A DNA stretch of 16,702 nucleotides from an uncultured bacterium. GTDB lineage: Bacteria; Cyanobacteriota; Vampirovibrionia; Gastranaerophilales; Gastranaerophilaceae. Of the stretch, positions 1 to 8,029 are shown piece after piece (position 1 is the first letter of the stretch; each line of letters begins with the position of its first letter). Location of the stretch: positions 1-16,702 of the forward strand of contig URYF01000031.1 of the NCBI GenBank assembly GCA_900551965.1, read 5' to 3'. The notes below the pieces were generated by a model. That model ran no database searches. It saw only the letters and a list, made by a program, of their open reading frames with translations, and was not told the DNA's origin. The translations under genes and the position numbers were made by a program.

Positions 1-1260
1 ATGCTTTGCGGAATGGCAAGAAACCTTGGAGAAATGGTTTTATTTAGGGTTTTGCAAGGTGTTGGCGGCGGCGGTATTGTTCCTATTACACAGGCTTTGA
101 TGATGGAAAGTTTTCCAAAAGAAAAGCGTGGAACATCAATGGCTGTTTTTGGTATGGGAGTAATTTTAGCTCCTATTGTTGGTCCTGTTTTAGGCGGTTG
201 GATTACTGATAACTGGTCATGGCCGTGGATTTTCTTTATAAATGTTCCATTTGGTTGTTTTGCAGCCATTTTATCTAAAAAAATGTTGTTTAACCCTCCA
301 TATTCACAACGTCAAAAAGGTGTAAAAATGGACGGCTTAGGGTTTTTATTTTTAACAATATGGTTATTATGTTTACAAGTATTTTTTGATAAAGGTAATA
401 ATGCAGATTGGTTTAATGCTCCATGGATTTGTTGGATATTTGCCATTTCTTGTATTTCAGGAATTTGCTTTTTTGTTTCTCAAATAGTAAGAAAAGATAC
501 TTTGGTAGATTTAAGTGTATTTAAAGATAAAAACTTTGTAATTGGTACATTTATTCAAGTAATAATGCAGGCTGTACTGTATGCATCATTAGCTATATTA
601 CCTCAATTTTTACAAAGTATGATGGGATACACTGCATTTTTAAGCGGATATTCTATGATGCCGCGAGGTTTAGGCAGTCTTACCGCAATGATTATCTGTG
701 CATTAATAGCTGATAAAGTTGATAAAAGACTTCTTGTTTGTGTTGGCTTATTATTATTAGGTGGTGCAGGGTTAGCTTTTGGATTTTTAAACTTGCAAAT
801 TTCAAGTATAAACATTATGATCCCGAACTATGTTATGGGATTAGGTATGGGACTATCAATGGTTCCTATTATAAACTTGTCAATGGAAACATTGTCTAAT
901 CAACAAATGACAAATGCCAGCGGACTTCAAAACCTTGTTAAAAATATAGGAAGTGCTGTTGGTACATCTCTTGTTGCAACAATGCTTACAAGGTTTGGAC
1001 AAATGCACCAGTATATGATGGTTGATAAATTGAGTGACTTAAACCCTGCTTTTGTAGAAAGGGTTCAAAGCACAACAGCGGCACTTTCTCAATATACACA
1101 TATTTCGGTTGCTAAACATATGGCAGAGTATTCTCAATACGGGACGTTATTAAAACAGGCAAACCTATGGGCATTTATGGATTCATTTAGAATTTTTGGG
1201 GTTATGTGTCTTATTTTAATACCGTTGTTATTCTTATTTAAACGAAATAAAACGGCATAA
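1..1260 (+). CDS. MFS drug exporter, DHA2 (EmrB/QacA) family, 5' end missing
   Basis: This is the 3' part of a 14-helix proton-driven multidrug exporter in the inner membrane. The visible 419 residues begin inside what should be transmembrane helix 3, so about 80-90 N-terminal residues lie outside the window, and the ATG at position 1 is most likely an internal Met. The helix 4 motif FRVLQGVGGGG with its conserved Arg is at residues 15-25. The antiporter motif C (GVILAPIVGPVLGG, 53-66) and the downstream WPWIFFINVPFG (74-85) are both typical of EmrB/QacA. Many further hydrophobic helices follow, and the protein ends in a short basic tail. In Gram-negative cells such pumps work with an EmrA-type adaptor, which is not visible here. 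The stop lies 32 bp before mfd, and I see no terminator between them. The family call is firm, but the substrate cannot be told. Confidence 0.9.
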   Translation: MLCGMARNLGEMVLFRVLQGVGGGGIVPITQALMMESFPKEKRGTSMAVFGMGVILAPIVGPVLGGWITDNWSWPWIFFINVPFGCFAAILSKKMLFNPPYSQRQKGVKMDGLGFLFLTIWLLCLQVFFDKGNNADWFNAPWICWIFAISCISGICFFVSQIVRKDTLVDLSVFKDKNFVIGTFIQVIMQAVLYASLAILPQFLQSMMGYTAFLSGYSMMPRGLGSLTAMIICALIADKVDKRLLVCVGLLLLGGAGLAFGFLNLQISSINIMIPNYVMGLGMGLSMVPIINLSMETLSNQQMTNASGLQNLVKNIGSAVGTSLVATMLTRFGQMHQYMMVDKLSDLNPAFVERVQSTTAALSQYTHISVAKHMAEYSQYGTLLKQANLWAFMDSFRIFGVMCLILIPLLFLFKRNKTA

Positions 1261-1286
1261 GACAAATATTTATTTTAAGCTATAAT
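1259..1286 (+). promoter_or_regulatory. Predicted mfd promoter giving a leaderless mRNA
   Basis: A perfect -10 box TATAAT at 1281-1286 follows, after 16 nt, a -35-like AAGACA (1259-1264; 4 of 6 to TTGACA). The mfd ATG begins 6 nt after the -10 box, about where transcription would start. No Shine-Dalgarno sequence precedes the ATG, so the mRNA would begin at or next to the start codon. The -35 overlaps the stop codon of the upstream exporter gene. Confidence 0.6.
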
Positions 1287-1292
1287 CATAAT

Positions 1293-4200
1293 ATGTTTAC
1301 AATAAATACAGAAGATATTTCACAGAGTTATGAAAATTTCAGATTGAAGGTTAAGAAGGAAAAATCCTTTGCGGTTACCGGCTTAACCTCAATTTTAAGA
1401 CTTTTTTTGATATCTAAAATAAAATCATATTCAAATAAAAAAGTTTTATTTGTAACTTCAAGTGAACAAAATTCTTTAAAGTATCAGAGTGATTTAATGT
1501 CTGCATTTAATATAAACTCTTCAGTTATGCCGTTTCAAAATATATCAGTTTACGAAACAGTAACCCCTAATTTGTATGATTATGCCGAACAGATAAAAAT
1601 TCTTCATTCAAAACCTGATATTGTAATTTGCCCTGTAAAAGCTCTTTTGGAAAAATTTCCGGATAAAAACTTTTTTAATAAAAACAGTTTAAAAATTAAA
1701 ATCGGAGATAGTATTGATTTAAAAGATTTGGCGCAAAAGCTTGTCAATTTGGGATATAAAAAATCAACGATGGTGAACGATATTTCTGAATTTAGTATCA
1801 GAGGTGATATTGCTGACATTTATTCACCTGATAAAAATCCTGTAAGAATTGAACTTTGGGGCGATGAAGTTGTTGATATAAGATATTTTAATAATGAAAC
1901 CCAGAAATCTATTGAAAAAATTAAAGAGATAAAAATTCTTCCAATTTATAAATTTGTATTAGATGAAAAAAAACAAGTTTTAAAAGATTTACAAAAAGTT
2001 ATTGTTGAAAATTCAGAAGATGTGATTCCTGATGAATCTTATTTTGACGGGATAGAAGTTTACCAAAATTTTTTCAATGATAATTTAGTAAGTATATTAG
2101 ATTATTTTGAGGATTATATTCTTGTGTTTGATGAAACTTCCGAAATATTTTCAAAATATGAATTTGTAGATGAAAATTTTGAAAATCAATTGGTAGAGAA
2201 TTTAAAACTTGGGCTTATCAAACAGATTAAGGGTAAAAATCATGTTACTTATGAAGAATTTTTGAGAAAAACTTCATATTTTGTGAAAATCGGATTAAAC
2301 AATTTTATTGACGGTAATACGAATGACCTTATTGAATTTAATTCACAACCATTAAGGAGTTTTGAAGCTGATTTAGATTTAATAACAGATTTTATTCTTG
2401 AACATAATGACTATAAAATCATTATTGCAACAGATTATCCTGAGCGGGTTAAAGAAATTTTATCTGAAAATGAAATTTTCCGAATTGAATATAGTGAGAG
2501 TTTGGTACTTGGCGGCTGTATTTTAGAAGATTTTAAGACAATTATTATTACTGATCGAGAACTTTTTAATAAACGTTCAAAAGAAATTACCTCATCAAAA
2601 AAATCTTATTATAAAGAAAAACCTGAATATATTGAAAATATAAATGATATTAAGCCGGGTGAATTTGTAGTACATACGATTCACGGACTCGGGATATATA
2701 AAGGTCTTTCTAAACAAGAAATTGATGGGCAGCTGAAAGATTACCTTACAATAGAATATGCAAATAAAGACAGATTGCATATTCCGGCAGAGCAGATAAA
2801 TTTACTTTGCAGATATAGGGGTTCGGGAAATATCAAGCCAAAACTTTCTAAAATGGGCGGTCGAGATTGGGAAAATACCAAAGCCAAGGTTAAAAAAGAA
2901 GTTGAGGTTGTTGCTTATGATTTATTAAGATTGTATGCAAGACGTAAAATGCAGCAAGGGATACAATTTTTACCCGATACAACCTGGCAGATTGAGATGG
3001 AAGAGGCTTTTGAATTTGTGGAAACTCCCGATCAGTTAAAAGCTATTTCTCAGGTTAAAAATGATATGGAAGCCGAACAGCCAATGGATAGGCTTATTTG
3101 CGGAGATGTCGGGTTTGGGAAAACAGAAGTTGCAATGCGTGCAATATTTAAAGCCGTAACTTCAGGCAAACAGGTTGCTGTGGTTGTACCGACAACAATT
3201 CTTGCACTCCAGCATTATCAAACTATTGCAGAACGTTTTAAACCTTTTGGAGTCGGAGTAGAATTATTATCAAGATTCAGGACAAAAAAAGAACAGAAAG
3301 AAACTGTTAAAAATTTAGCATCAGGCAGTTGTGATGTTGTTATAGGAACTCATAGATTATTACAAGAAGGTATTGTGTTTAAAGATTTAGGGCTTCTTGT
3401 GATTGACGAAGAACACAGATTTGGGGTTCGTCATAAAGAAAAATTGAAACAACTGAGAGAAAATATTGATATTCTTTCAATGTCAGCAACCCCAATTCCC
3501 AGAACACTATATATGTCATTATCGGGCATAAAAGATATGTCAGTTATTAATACTCCTCCGAAAAACCGTTTGCCTATTAAAACTTTTGTTGGCGAGTGGA
3601 ATGAAAATATGGTTAAAAATGCTATAATTCATGAATTAGATAGAGAAGGTCAGGTATTTTATCTTTATAACAGGGTTGAAACTATTCAGGAAATGAAGGT
3701 TCAGCTGCAAAAAATTGTTCCAAATGCCAGAATAGCTGTTGGGCACGGACAAATGGATGAAAAAGAACTTGAAGAAGTTATTGTAGATTTTGCAAATCAG
3801 GAATATGATATTTTACTTGCGACAACAATTATTGAAAACGGGATTGATATTCCAAATGCCAATACGATGATAATTCATGATGCAGACAGATTTGGGCTTG
3901 CTCAGTTATATCAATTAAGAGGTCGTGTAGGCAGGTCGCAGCGGCAGGCGTATTGTTATTGTTTTTATAAAAAGTGCAAAGAAATCACTCAAGATGCTGT
4001 TAACCGTTTGAAAGCAATAAAAGAATTTACAACGTTAGGCAGCGGCTATCAAATTGCTCTGCGTGATGTAGAAATCAGAGGTGTTGGTAATATTTTGGGA
4101 ACAAAACAACACGGACATATGATAAATGTTGGTTTTGATACGTATTGTGAACTTCTTGAAGAGACAGTAAAAGAATTGCAAGGAGAAAAAACGGATAAAT

Positions 4201-4679
4201 CAACTCCGACAATTGTTGATATAAATGTTACAGCATATATTCCTGATGAATGGGTAGGTTCAGCTGAGCAAAAAATGATTGAATATAAACGACTTGCTGA
4301 TGTAAAATCCTCTGTGGAATTGGATTATATTGTAGAAGAGTGGATTGACAGATTTGCTAAACCTCCTGAAAGTGTAGAAAATCTAATAAAATTAATTCGT
4401 TTAAGATTATCGGCAACTGAGGTTAAAGTATCTGCTATTCGCGAAGTTCAGGACAGTATAAGAATTTATACCCCTTATTCAAAACCTGAATGGAATATTA
4501 TTCAAAAGGCTCTGCCGCATAATATTTCAAAAAAAATCAAATTCACAATTGCACCGAAAACATGTACAGAAGGTGCTTCAATATTGATTTTGAATACTTC
4601 TTATGTAAATTTTGATGAAGTATTTAACATTTTGACTGATTTGTTTTATTATATATACAAAGTGAGTCACGAATACTAA
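1293..4679 (+). CDS. mfd: Transcription-repair coupling factor Mfd
   Basis: Mfd is an ATP-driven DNA translocase that removes RNA polymerase stalled at lesions and recruits UvrA. The length (1128 aa) is close to the roughly 1150 aa usual for the family. In order I see a UvrB-like N-terminal half (about residues 1-330), a CarD-like RNA-polymerase-interaction domain near 450-550 (KPGEFVVHTIHGLGIYKG), and the superfamily-2 translocase. The translocase has Walker A GDVGFGKTE (604-612), DEEHRFG (705-711), SATPIPRTL and an LRGRVGRSQRQ motif VI. A C-terminal regulatory domain follows. The N-terminal UvrB-like module shows no Walker A motif, as is normal for Mfd. The start at 1293 is preferred because the sequence enters the homologous region soon after it and a TATAAT sits just upstream; there is no ribosome site. 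A foldase gene follows after 17 bp and may be co-transcribed. Confidence 0.97.
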   Translation: MFTINTEDISQSYENFRLKVKKEKSFAVTGLTSILRLFLISKIKSYSNKKVLFVTSSEQNSLKYQSDLMSAFNINSSVMPFQNISVYETVTPNLYDYAEQIKILHSKPDIVICPVKALLEKFPDKNFFNKNSLKIKIGDSIDLKDLAQKLVNLGYKKSTMVNDISEFSIRGDIADIYSPDKNPVRIELWGDEVVDIRYFNNETQKSIEKIKEIKILPIYKFVLDEKKQVLKDLQKVIVENSEDVIPDESYFDGIEVYQNFFNDNLVSILDYFEDYILVFDETSEIFSKYEFVDENFENQLVENLKLGLIKQIKGKNHVTYEEFLRKTSYFVKIGLNNFIDGNTNDLIEFNSQPLRSFEADLDLITDFILEHNDYKIIIATDYPERVKEILSENEIFRIEYSESLVLGGCILEDFKTIIITDRELFNKRSKEITSSKKSYYKEKPEYIENINDIKPGEFVVHTIHGLGIYKGLSKQEIDGQLKDYLTIEYANKDRLHIPAEQINLLCRYRGSGNIKPKLSKMGGRDWENTKAKVKKEVEVVAYDLLRLYARRKMQQGIQFLPDTTWQIEMEEAFEFVETPDQLKAISQVKNDMEAEQPMDRLICGDVGFGKTEVAMRAIFKAVTSGKQVAVVVPTTILALQHYQTIAERFKPFGVGVELLSRFRTKKEQKETVKNLASGSCDVVIGTHRLLQEGIVFKDLGLLVIDEEHRFGVRHKEKLKQLRENIDILSMSATPIPRTLYMSLSGIKDMSVINTPPKNRLPIKTFVGEWNENMVKNAIIHELDREGQVFYLYNRVETIQEMKVQLQKIVPNARIAVGHGQMDEKELEEVIVDFANQEYDILLATTIIENGIDIPNANTMIIHDADRFGLAQLYQLRGRVGRSQRQAYCYCFYKKCKEITQDAVNRLKAIKEFTTLGSGYQIALRDVEIRGVGNILGTKQHGHMINVGFDTYCELLEETVKELQGEKTDKSTPTIVDINVTAYIPDEWVGSAEQKMIEYKRLADVKSSVELDYIVEEWIDRFAKPPESVENLIKLIRLRLSATEVKVSAIREVQDSIRIYTPYSKPEWNIIQKALPHNISKKIKFTIAPKTCTEGASILILNTSYVNFDEVFNILTDLFYYIYKVSHEY
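4632..4659 (+). promoter_or_regulatory. Possible internal promoter for the foldase gene
   Basis: TTGACT (4632-4637, 5 of 6 to the -35 consensus) and TATACA (4654-4659, 4 of 6 to the -10) lie 16 nt apart inside the last codons of mfd. This would let the abundant-type foldase be made independently of mfd. A+T-rich coding sequence throws up such matches often, so this is only a candidate. Confidence 0.35.
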
Positions 4680-4696
4680 AAGAAAGAGAGAAACTA

Positions 4697-5854
4697 ATGA
4701 AGGCAACTAAATTATTAGCAACATTGGCATTATCGGCGGTATTATTTACCGGCTGCGGTGTTAAAAATCAAAATGCAATTATCAAAATTAATGATAAAGC
4801 AATTACTCAAGCAGAATATGATAAATTAATTGATCAAAGTATTGCTCACAACCCGTTGGGTCAAATGGGTGATTTGAAAGGCAATAAAGATGGCTTTTTA
4901 TACCTTATGATGGAACAAAGAGTTGTAAATCAGCTTATTATTCAGGAATTATTAGACCAAGAAGCTGAAGAACGCGGTATTAAAGTTGCAAGCAAAGATG
5001 TAGATGCTGCATTGAAAAAAGTTATGGATCAAATGGGCGGCAAAGATCAGCTTATGGAAGTTCTTAAAAACAATGGTGTAAGTGCAGGTGAATTTAGAAA
5101 AGATTTACAAAATCAAGTTAAAATGCAAAAATTAGCTGAGTCTGTAGAAAAAATTGAAATTACAGATAAAGATTGTGAAGCATACTACAAGAAAAATCAA
5201 GCTAAATTTAAAAATCCTGATCAGGTTAGAGCATCTCATATCTTGATTTCTGCAAATGCATACCAAATGCAAGAAGATTTAAAAGCAAAAGCTGAAAAAT
5301 CTAAAAAAGAACTTTCTGAAGAAGAAATTAAAACAAAAGTTGAAGCTCAAATGGCTGAAAAGAAAGAATTAGCAGAAAAATTAGCAAAAGAATTAAAAGC
5401 TGACAAATCAAAATTTGCTCAATATGCTAAAAAATACTCAGATGATGAAGGTAGTGCAAAACAAGGCGGAGATTTAGGTTTCTTTGCAAAAGAACAAATG
5501 GTTCCTGAATTTTCAACAGCTGCTTTTGAAGCTAAACCTGATTCAGTGTCAGATATCGTAAAATCTCAATATGGCTACCATATTATTTACGTTACTGATA
5601 GAAAAGCTGCAGGTATTGAACCTTATGAAAAAGTTAAATCTAATATCAAAGATTATTTAAGATCAGAAAAACAAATAAAAGCTCTTGATGATTTAATTGT
5701 ATCTGCTAAGAAAAAATCAAAAATTGAATATATGGATGAAAGATACAATCCTGAAGTAATTCAAAAGAAATTAACAAAACAAGTTGATGATGTTACTAAC
5801 GGCCAAGCCAGCAAAATCAGAGAAGCAACAATGAAAGATAAAAAGAAAAAATAA
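4697..5854 (+). CDS. Parvulin-type peptidyl-prolyl isomerase lipoprotein (PrsA/SurA-like foldase)
   Basis: This is a predicted extracytoplasmic foldase that helps exported proteins fold by cis-trans isomerising prolyl bonds. The 385-residue product starts with a lipoprotein signal peptide ending LFTGC (lipid-modified Cys20). A SurA_N-like helical chaperone region follows (about 24-160), then a rotamase domain with RASHILIS (178-185), GGDLGFF (257-263) and GYHIIYVTD (293-301). Between the first strand (178-185) and the next helix there is a charged Lys/Glu-rich helical insert of roughly 35 residues (about 190-225). The C-terminus is very basic (KDKKKK). A weak purine-rich ribosome site (GAAAGAGAG) lies upstream. 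It follows mfd by 17 bp; I recall mfd next to prsA in some Clostridia as well. A terminator follows. PrsA and SurA cannot be told apart here, so no symbol is given. Confidence 0.9.
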   Translation: MKATKLLATLALSAVLFTGCGVKNQNAIIKINDKAITQAEYDKLIDQSIAHNPLGQMGDLKGNKDGFLYLMMEQRVVNQLIIQELLDQEAEERGIKVASKDVDAALKKVMDQMGGKDQLMEVLKNNGVSAGEFRKDLQNQVKMQKLAESVEKIEITDKDCEAYYKKNQAKFKNPDQVRASHILISANAYQMQEDLKAKAEKSKKELSEEEIKTKVEAQMAEKKELAEKLAKELKADKSKFAQYAKKYSDDEGSAKQGGDLGFFAKEQMVPEFSTAAFEAKPDSVSDIVKSQYGYHIIYVTDRKAAGIEPYEKVKSNIKDYLRSEKQIKALDDLIVSAKKKSKIEYMDERYNPEVIQKKLTKQVDDVTNGQASKIREATMKDKKKK

Positions 5855-5873
5855 TAAAATATAAAGTTATAGT

Positions 5874-5909
5874 AAAAAGATCTTCAATAAAATGAAGGTC
5901 TTTTTATTT
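5874..5909 (+). terminator. Rho-independent terminator after the foldase gene
   Basis: AAAGATCTTCA (5876-5886) pairs with TGAAGGTCTTT (5893-5903) through 11 positions, one of them a U-G wobble, around the 6-nt loop ATAAAA. Two more A-T pairs extend the base outward. The T-rich tail CTTTTTATTTT follows. It lies 20 bp after the foldase stop and before the promoter of the next gene, so it closes the mfd-foldase unit. Confidence 0.88.
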
Positions 5910-5953
5910 TGTAAAAAATCATACAAATGCTTTATTATTATTTTAGTTTAGTC

Positions 5954-5962
5954 TGGTATAAT
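5954..5962 (+). promoter_or_regulatory. Extended -10 promoter giving a leaderless mRNA for the barrel protein gene
   Basis: TGGTATAAT (5954-5962) is a perfect extended -10 element (TGn plus TATAAT). The ATG at 5969 follows after exactly 6 nt, with no Shine-Dalgarno sequence. No good -35 is visible, which an extended -10 can tolerate. This element decides the start: an in-frame ATG at 5927 lies upstream of the -10 and so would not be in the mRNA. Confidence 0.6.
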
Positions 5963-5968
5963 TGTCTT

Positions 5969-7183
5969 ATGTTTGATATATCATCACCAACAGTATATAT
6001 ACCTACAATATTTTTGACATTGGTTGCTATTTTTGTATCAGTATTATACAAAGATTCAAAAAAGCATACCCATGAGAATACAAAAGATTTGCCGTATTTT
6101 CAGGAAATTTCAGTGTCAATGGGTTATATTGAACGAAATTTGCTTGAAGATGGCAGGTTTCAATACAGGCGTAATGTTGATTCAGAAATTACTTATGAAA
6201 ATACGACTTATAATTCTCTGCGTCATGCCGGTGTGTTGTATTCAATGTATATGTATGAAAAATACGGATTTATTAATAAGTATAAAGATGCTCGTATTAA
6301 ATCTTCAAAATACTTTATTGATAGATATGTAAAACAGCTTGATGACGGAAAATATTGCGTAATATCTATTCCGGAAGAGGAACAGTTAAGAATTCCTATT
6401 GCAAAATCAGGTGCAGCAGGGGTTGGGTTATGCGCTCTTGCAAATTTGTATAAAGAAAATCAAATTGATTTAAAAATATTACAAGGTATAGGTGATTTTA
6501 TTCTTTCTCTTCAAAATAGTGAGGGGAATATTTATGCATATTATAATTTAAAAACAAATGAAATTGATAAAGAGGCTGAAGCTATATTTTACCCTGGTGA
6601 AGCGGCTGCAGGACTTATGTATTTGTATGAAGTTGATCCGCAGGAAAAATGGCTTAATGCGGTGAAAAAAACAATTTTATATATTGCAAATTCAAGAAAA
6701 TCAATGGAACTTTCTGTGCCGTTTGATCACTGGTCAGTTCTTGTTATTGAAAAATTATTTGCAGCTAATCTTGTTACACCTGAAGAAAAAAATACATTAA
6801 GAAATTACGCAGAGCAAATGGCTATTCCTATGTTGACGGATCAAATTACAAACAAGAATAACAGCTATTATGGTGCGTTTAAAGACAATATAAGACCTTG
6901 CAGTCTTGGTACTATTATGGAAGGTTTGGCTTCAATATATTTTTGTACGGATAGTGACAGTTTAAGGCAAATTATTTTTAAATCACTATCTATAGGTTGC
7001 ATGTTTTTGAGCAAAGTTCAGGTTAAAACAGGAGAGCAGGCAGGCGGTCTGCCAAATTCTGCTAACTGGGTAAAAGCAGGTGTTACACCAAATGCCAGTG
7101 TAATAAGAATTGATAATGTGCAGCATGTTGCAACCGGCTGGTTAAAGTTCCAGAATATATTAAAAGTTACCGGTAATTACTAA
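5969..7183 (+). CDS. Membrane-anchored protein, probable alpha/alpha-barrel (epimerase/glycosidase-like), function unknown
   Basis: The 404-residue product starts with one hydrophobic helix (about residues 9-27) followed by KDSKK. The rest looks like a helical-hairpin barrel of the kind found in six-hairpin glycosidases and sugar epimerases. Repeated small-residue helix starts support this: YNSLRHAGVLYSMYMYEKYG (81-100), AKSGAAGVGLCALANLY (145-161), YPGEAAAGLMYLYE (208-221), DHW (253-255) and IDNVQHVATGW (381-391). Candidate active-site residues are Arg85/His86, Glu211, Asp253/His254 and His386. I do not recognise the exact family. By the positive-inside rule the barrel would face the cytoplasm, but one anchor is weak evidence. 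I chose 5969 over the in-frame ATG at 5927 because it sits 6 nt after a TATAAT; the longer form would add 14 residues that look like non-coding sequence. The 3' end overlaps the convergent GGDEF gene by 17 bp. Confidence 0.7.
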   Translation: MFDISSPTVYIPTIFLTLVAIFVSVLYKDSKKHTHENTKDLPYFQEISVSMGYIERNLLEDGRFQYRRNVDSEITYENTTYNSLRHAGVLYSMYMYEKYGFINKYKDARIKSSKYFIDRYVKQLDDGKYCVISIPEEEQLRIPIAKSGAAGVGLCALANLYKENQIDLKILQGIGDFILSLQNSEGNIYAYYNLKTNEIDKEAEAIFYPGEAAAGLMYLYEVDPQEKWLNAVKKTILYIANSRKSMELSVPFDHWSVLVIEKLFAANLVTPEEKNTLRNYAEQMAIPMLTDQITNKNNSYYGAFKDNIRPCSLGTIMEGLASIYFCTDSDSLRQIIFKSLSIGCMFLSKVQVKTGEQAGGLPNSANWVKAGVTPNASVIRIDNVQHVATGWLKFQNILKVTGNY

Positions 7184-7826
7184 GAACAGTTCTGTTTCTG
7201 CCGGAATTTTTTGCTTCATAAAGAGCTTCATCTGTTTTTTGAAGAAAATCTTCTTTCGTATTCATATTTTCATCAAGCTGGCATGCACCGATGCTGACAG
7301 TTACATTAATATCCTGATTTTGATATGAAAGATTAAGGGTTTCTACAGTTTTACGAAATCTTTCCAGCGGAATAATTGATTGTTCAAGACTTGTTTCTGT
7401 TAGAATTACAACAAATTCTTCACCGCCAAAACGAAATACGGTATCAGTTTTTCTGAATGTTTGTAATGCAGCATTTGCAACTTGTTTTAATATAAAATCT
7501 CCGCACTGATGACCATAAGTGTCATTTACTTGTTTAAAATGGTCTATATCAAACATAACAAGTGTAAGTTTGTTATGATATCTTGCGGCTCTTAAAAACT
7601 CTTTTTCAAAAGAATTATCAAAACATCTTCTGTTAGACAATCCGGTTAATTCATCTGTAATGGAGAGATATTTGGTTCTTGTATATATATAGTTAATCTG
7701 CTTGATTACTTCCATTTTATTTTCTTCGGGCACATCAAAATCCCTTATGATATGTTCTATATTTTGTTGAATCTCATCCAGTACGGTATCCGGAATATCA
7801 AACATATCTTCTAAATTCTCAACCAT
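7167..7826 (-). CDS. Diguanylate cyclase (GGDEF domain)
   Basis: The protein makes the second messenger cyclic di-GMP from two GTP. The 219-residue product has about 50 helical N-terminal residues and then a full GGDEF domain: DELTGLSNRR (58-67), metal-binding FDIDHFKQVND (92-102), the signature GGEEF (134-138) and DEALYEAKNSGRN near the end. The inhibitory I-site RxxD is intact (RKTD, 125-128, five residues before GGEEF), so product feedback is expected. There is no transmembrane, PAS or receiver domain, so it is probably cytoplasmic and senses through the short N-terminal helix or a partner. The ribosome site AAGAGGAG (complement of 7831-7838) supports this start. It is divergent from murA and overlaps the barrel gene tail-to-tail. 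The activity class is well supported; its role is unknown. Confidence 0.93.
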   Translation of the reverse strand: MVENLEDMFDIPDTVLDEIQQNIEHIIRDFDVPEENKMEVIKQINYIYTRTKYLSITDELTGLSNRRCFDNSFEKEFLRAARYHNKLTLVMFDIDHFKQVNDTYGHQCGDFILKQVANAALQTFRKTDTVFRFGGEEFVVILTETSLEQSIIPLERFRKTVETLNLSYQNQDINVTVSIGACQLDENMNTKEDFLQKTDEALYEAKNSGRNRTVLSNYR

Positions 7827-7955
7827 AAAGCTCCTCTTAAAGTTAGTTTAGCACAAAAATATTTTTCTATCTTCTTAAAATAATATTCGTCAATTTTTGA
7901 AAAAACTTTAACGCGGGTTTATATTTTATTTAAAAACTTTACATTATTTAATTTA

Positions 7956-7984
7956 TTTACAACAATATGAACTGATTGTATTAT
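7956..7984 (+). promoter_or_regulatory. Predicted murA promoter
   Basis: TTTACA (7956-7961, 5 of 6) and TATTAT (7979-7984, 5 of 6) are separated by the ideal 17 nt. Transcription would begin near 7991 and give a leader of about 40 nt that holds the GGAGG ribosome site. The upstream stretch is strongly A+T-rich, as in an UP element. Confidence 0.6.
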
Positions 7985-8019
7985 GATATATAGTAACATA
8001 TATTACGAAGATTTCTTTC

Positions 8020-8024
8020 GGAGG
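8020..8024 (+). promoter_or_regulatory. Shine-Dalgarno site that fixes the murA TTG start
   Basis: GGAGG lies 5 nt before TTG at 8030. The TTG gives the expected MurA N-terminus (MVERFYIKGG), and no ATG or GTG fits better. This is the main reason for annotating a rare TTG start. Confidence 0.8.
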
Positions 8025-8029
8025 CAAAA

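Noticed and set aside
5927..5968. Upstream in-frame ATG that would lengthen the barrel protein by 14 residues
   Set aside because: It lies upstream of the extended -10 TATAAT, has no ribosome site, and its residues look like translated promoter sequence.
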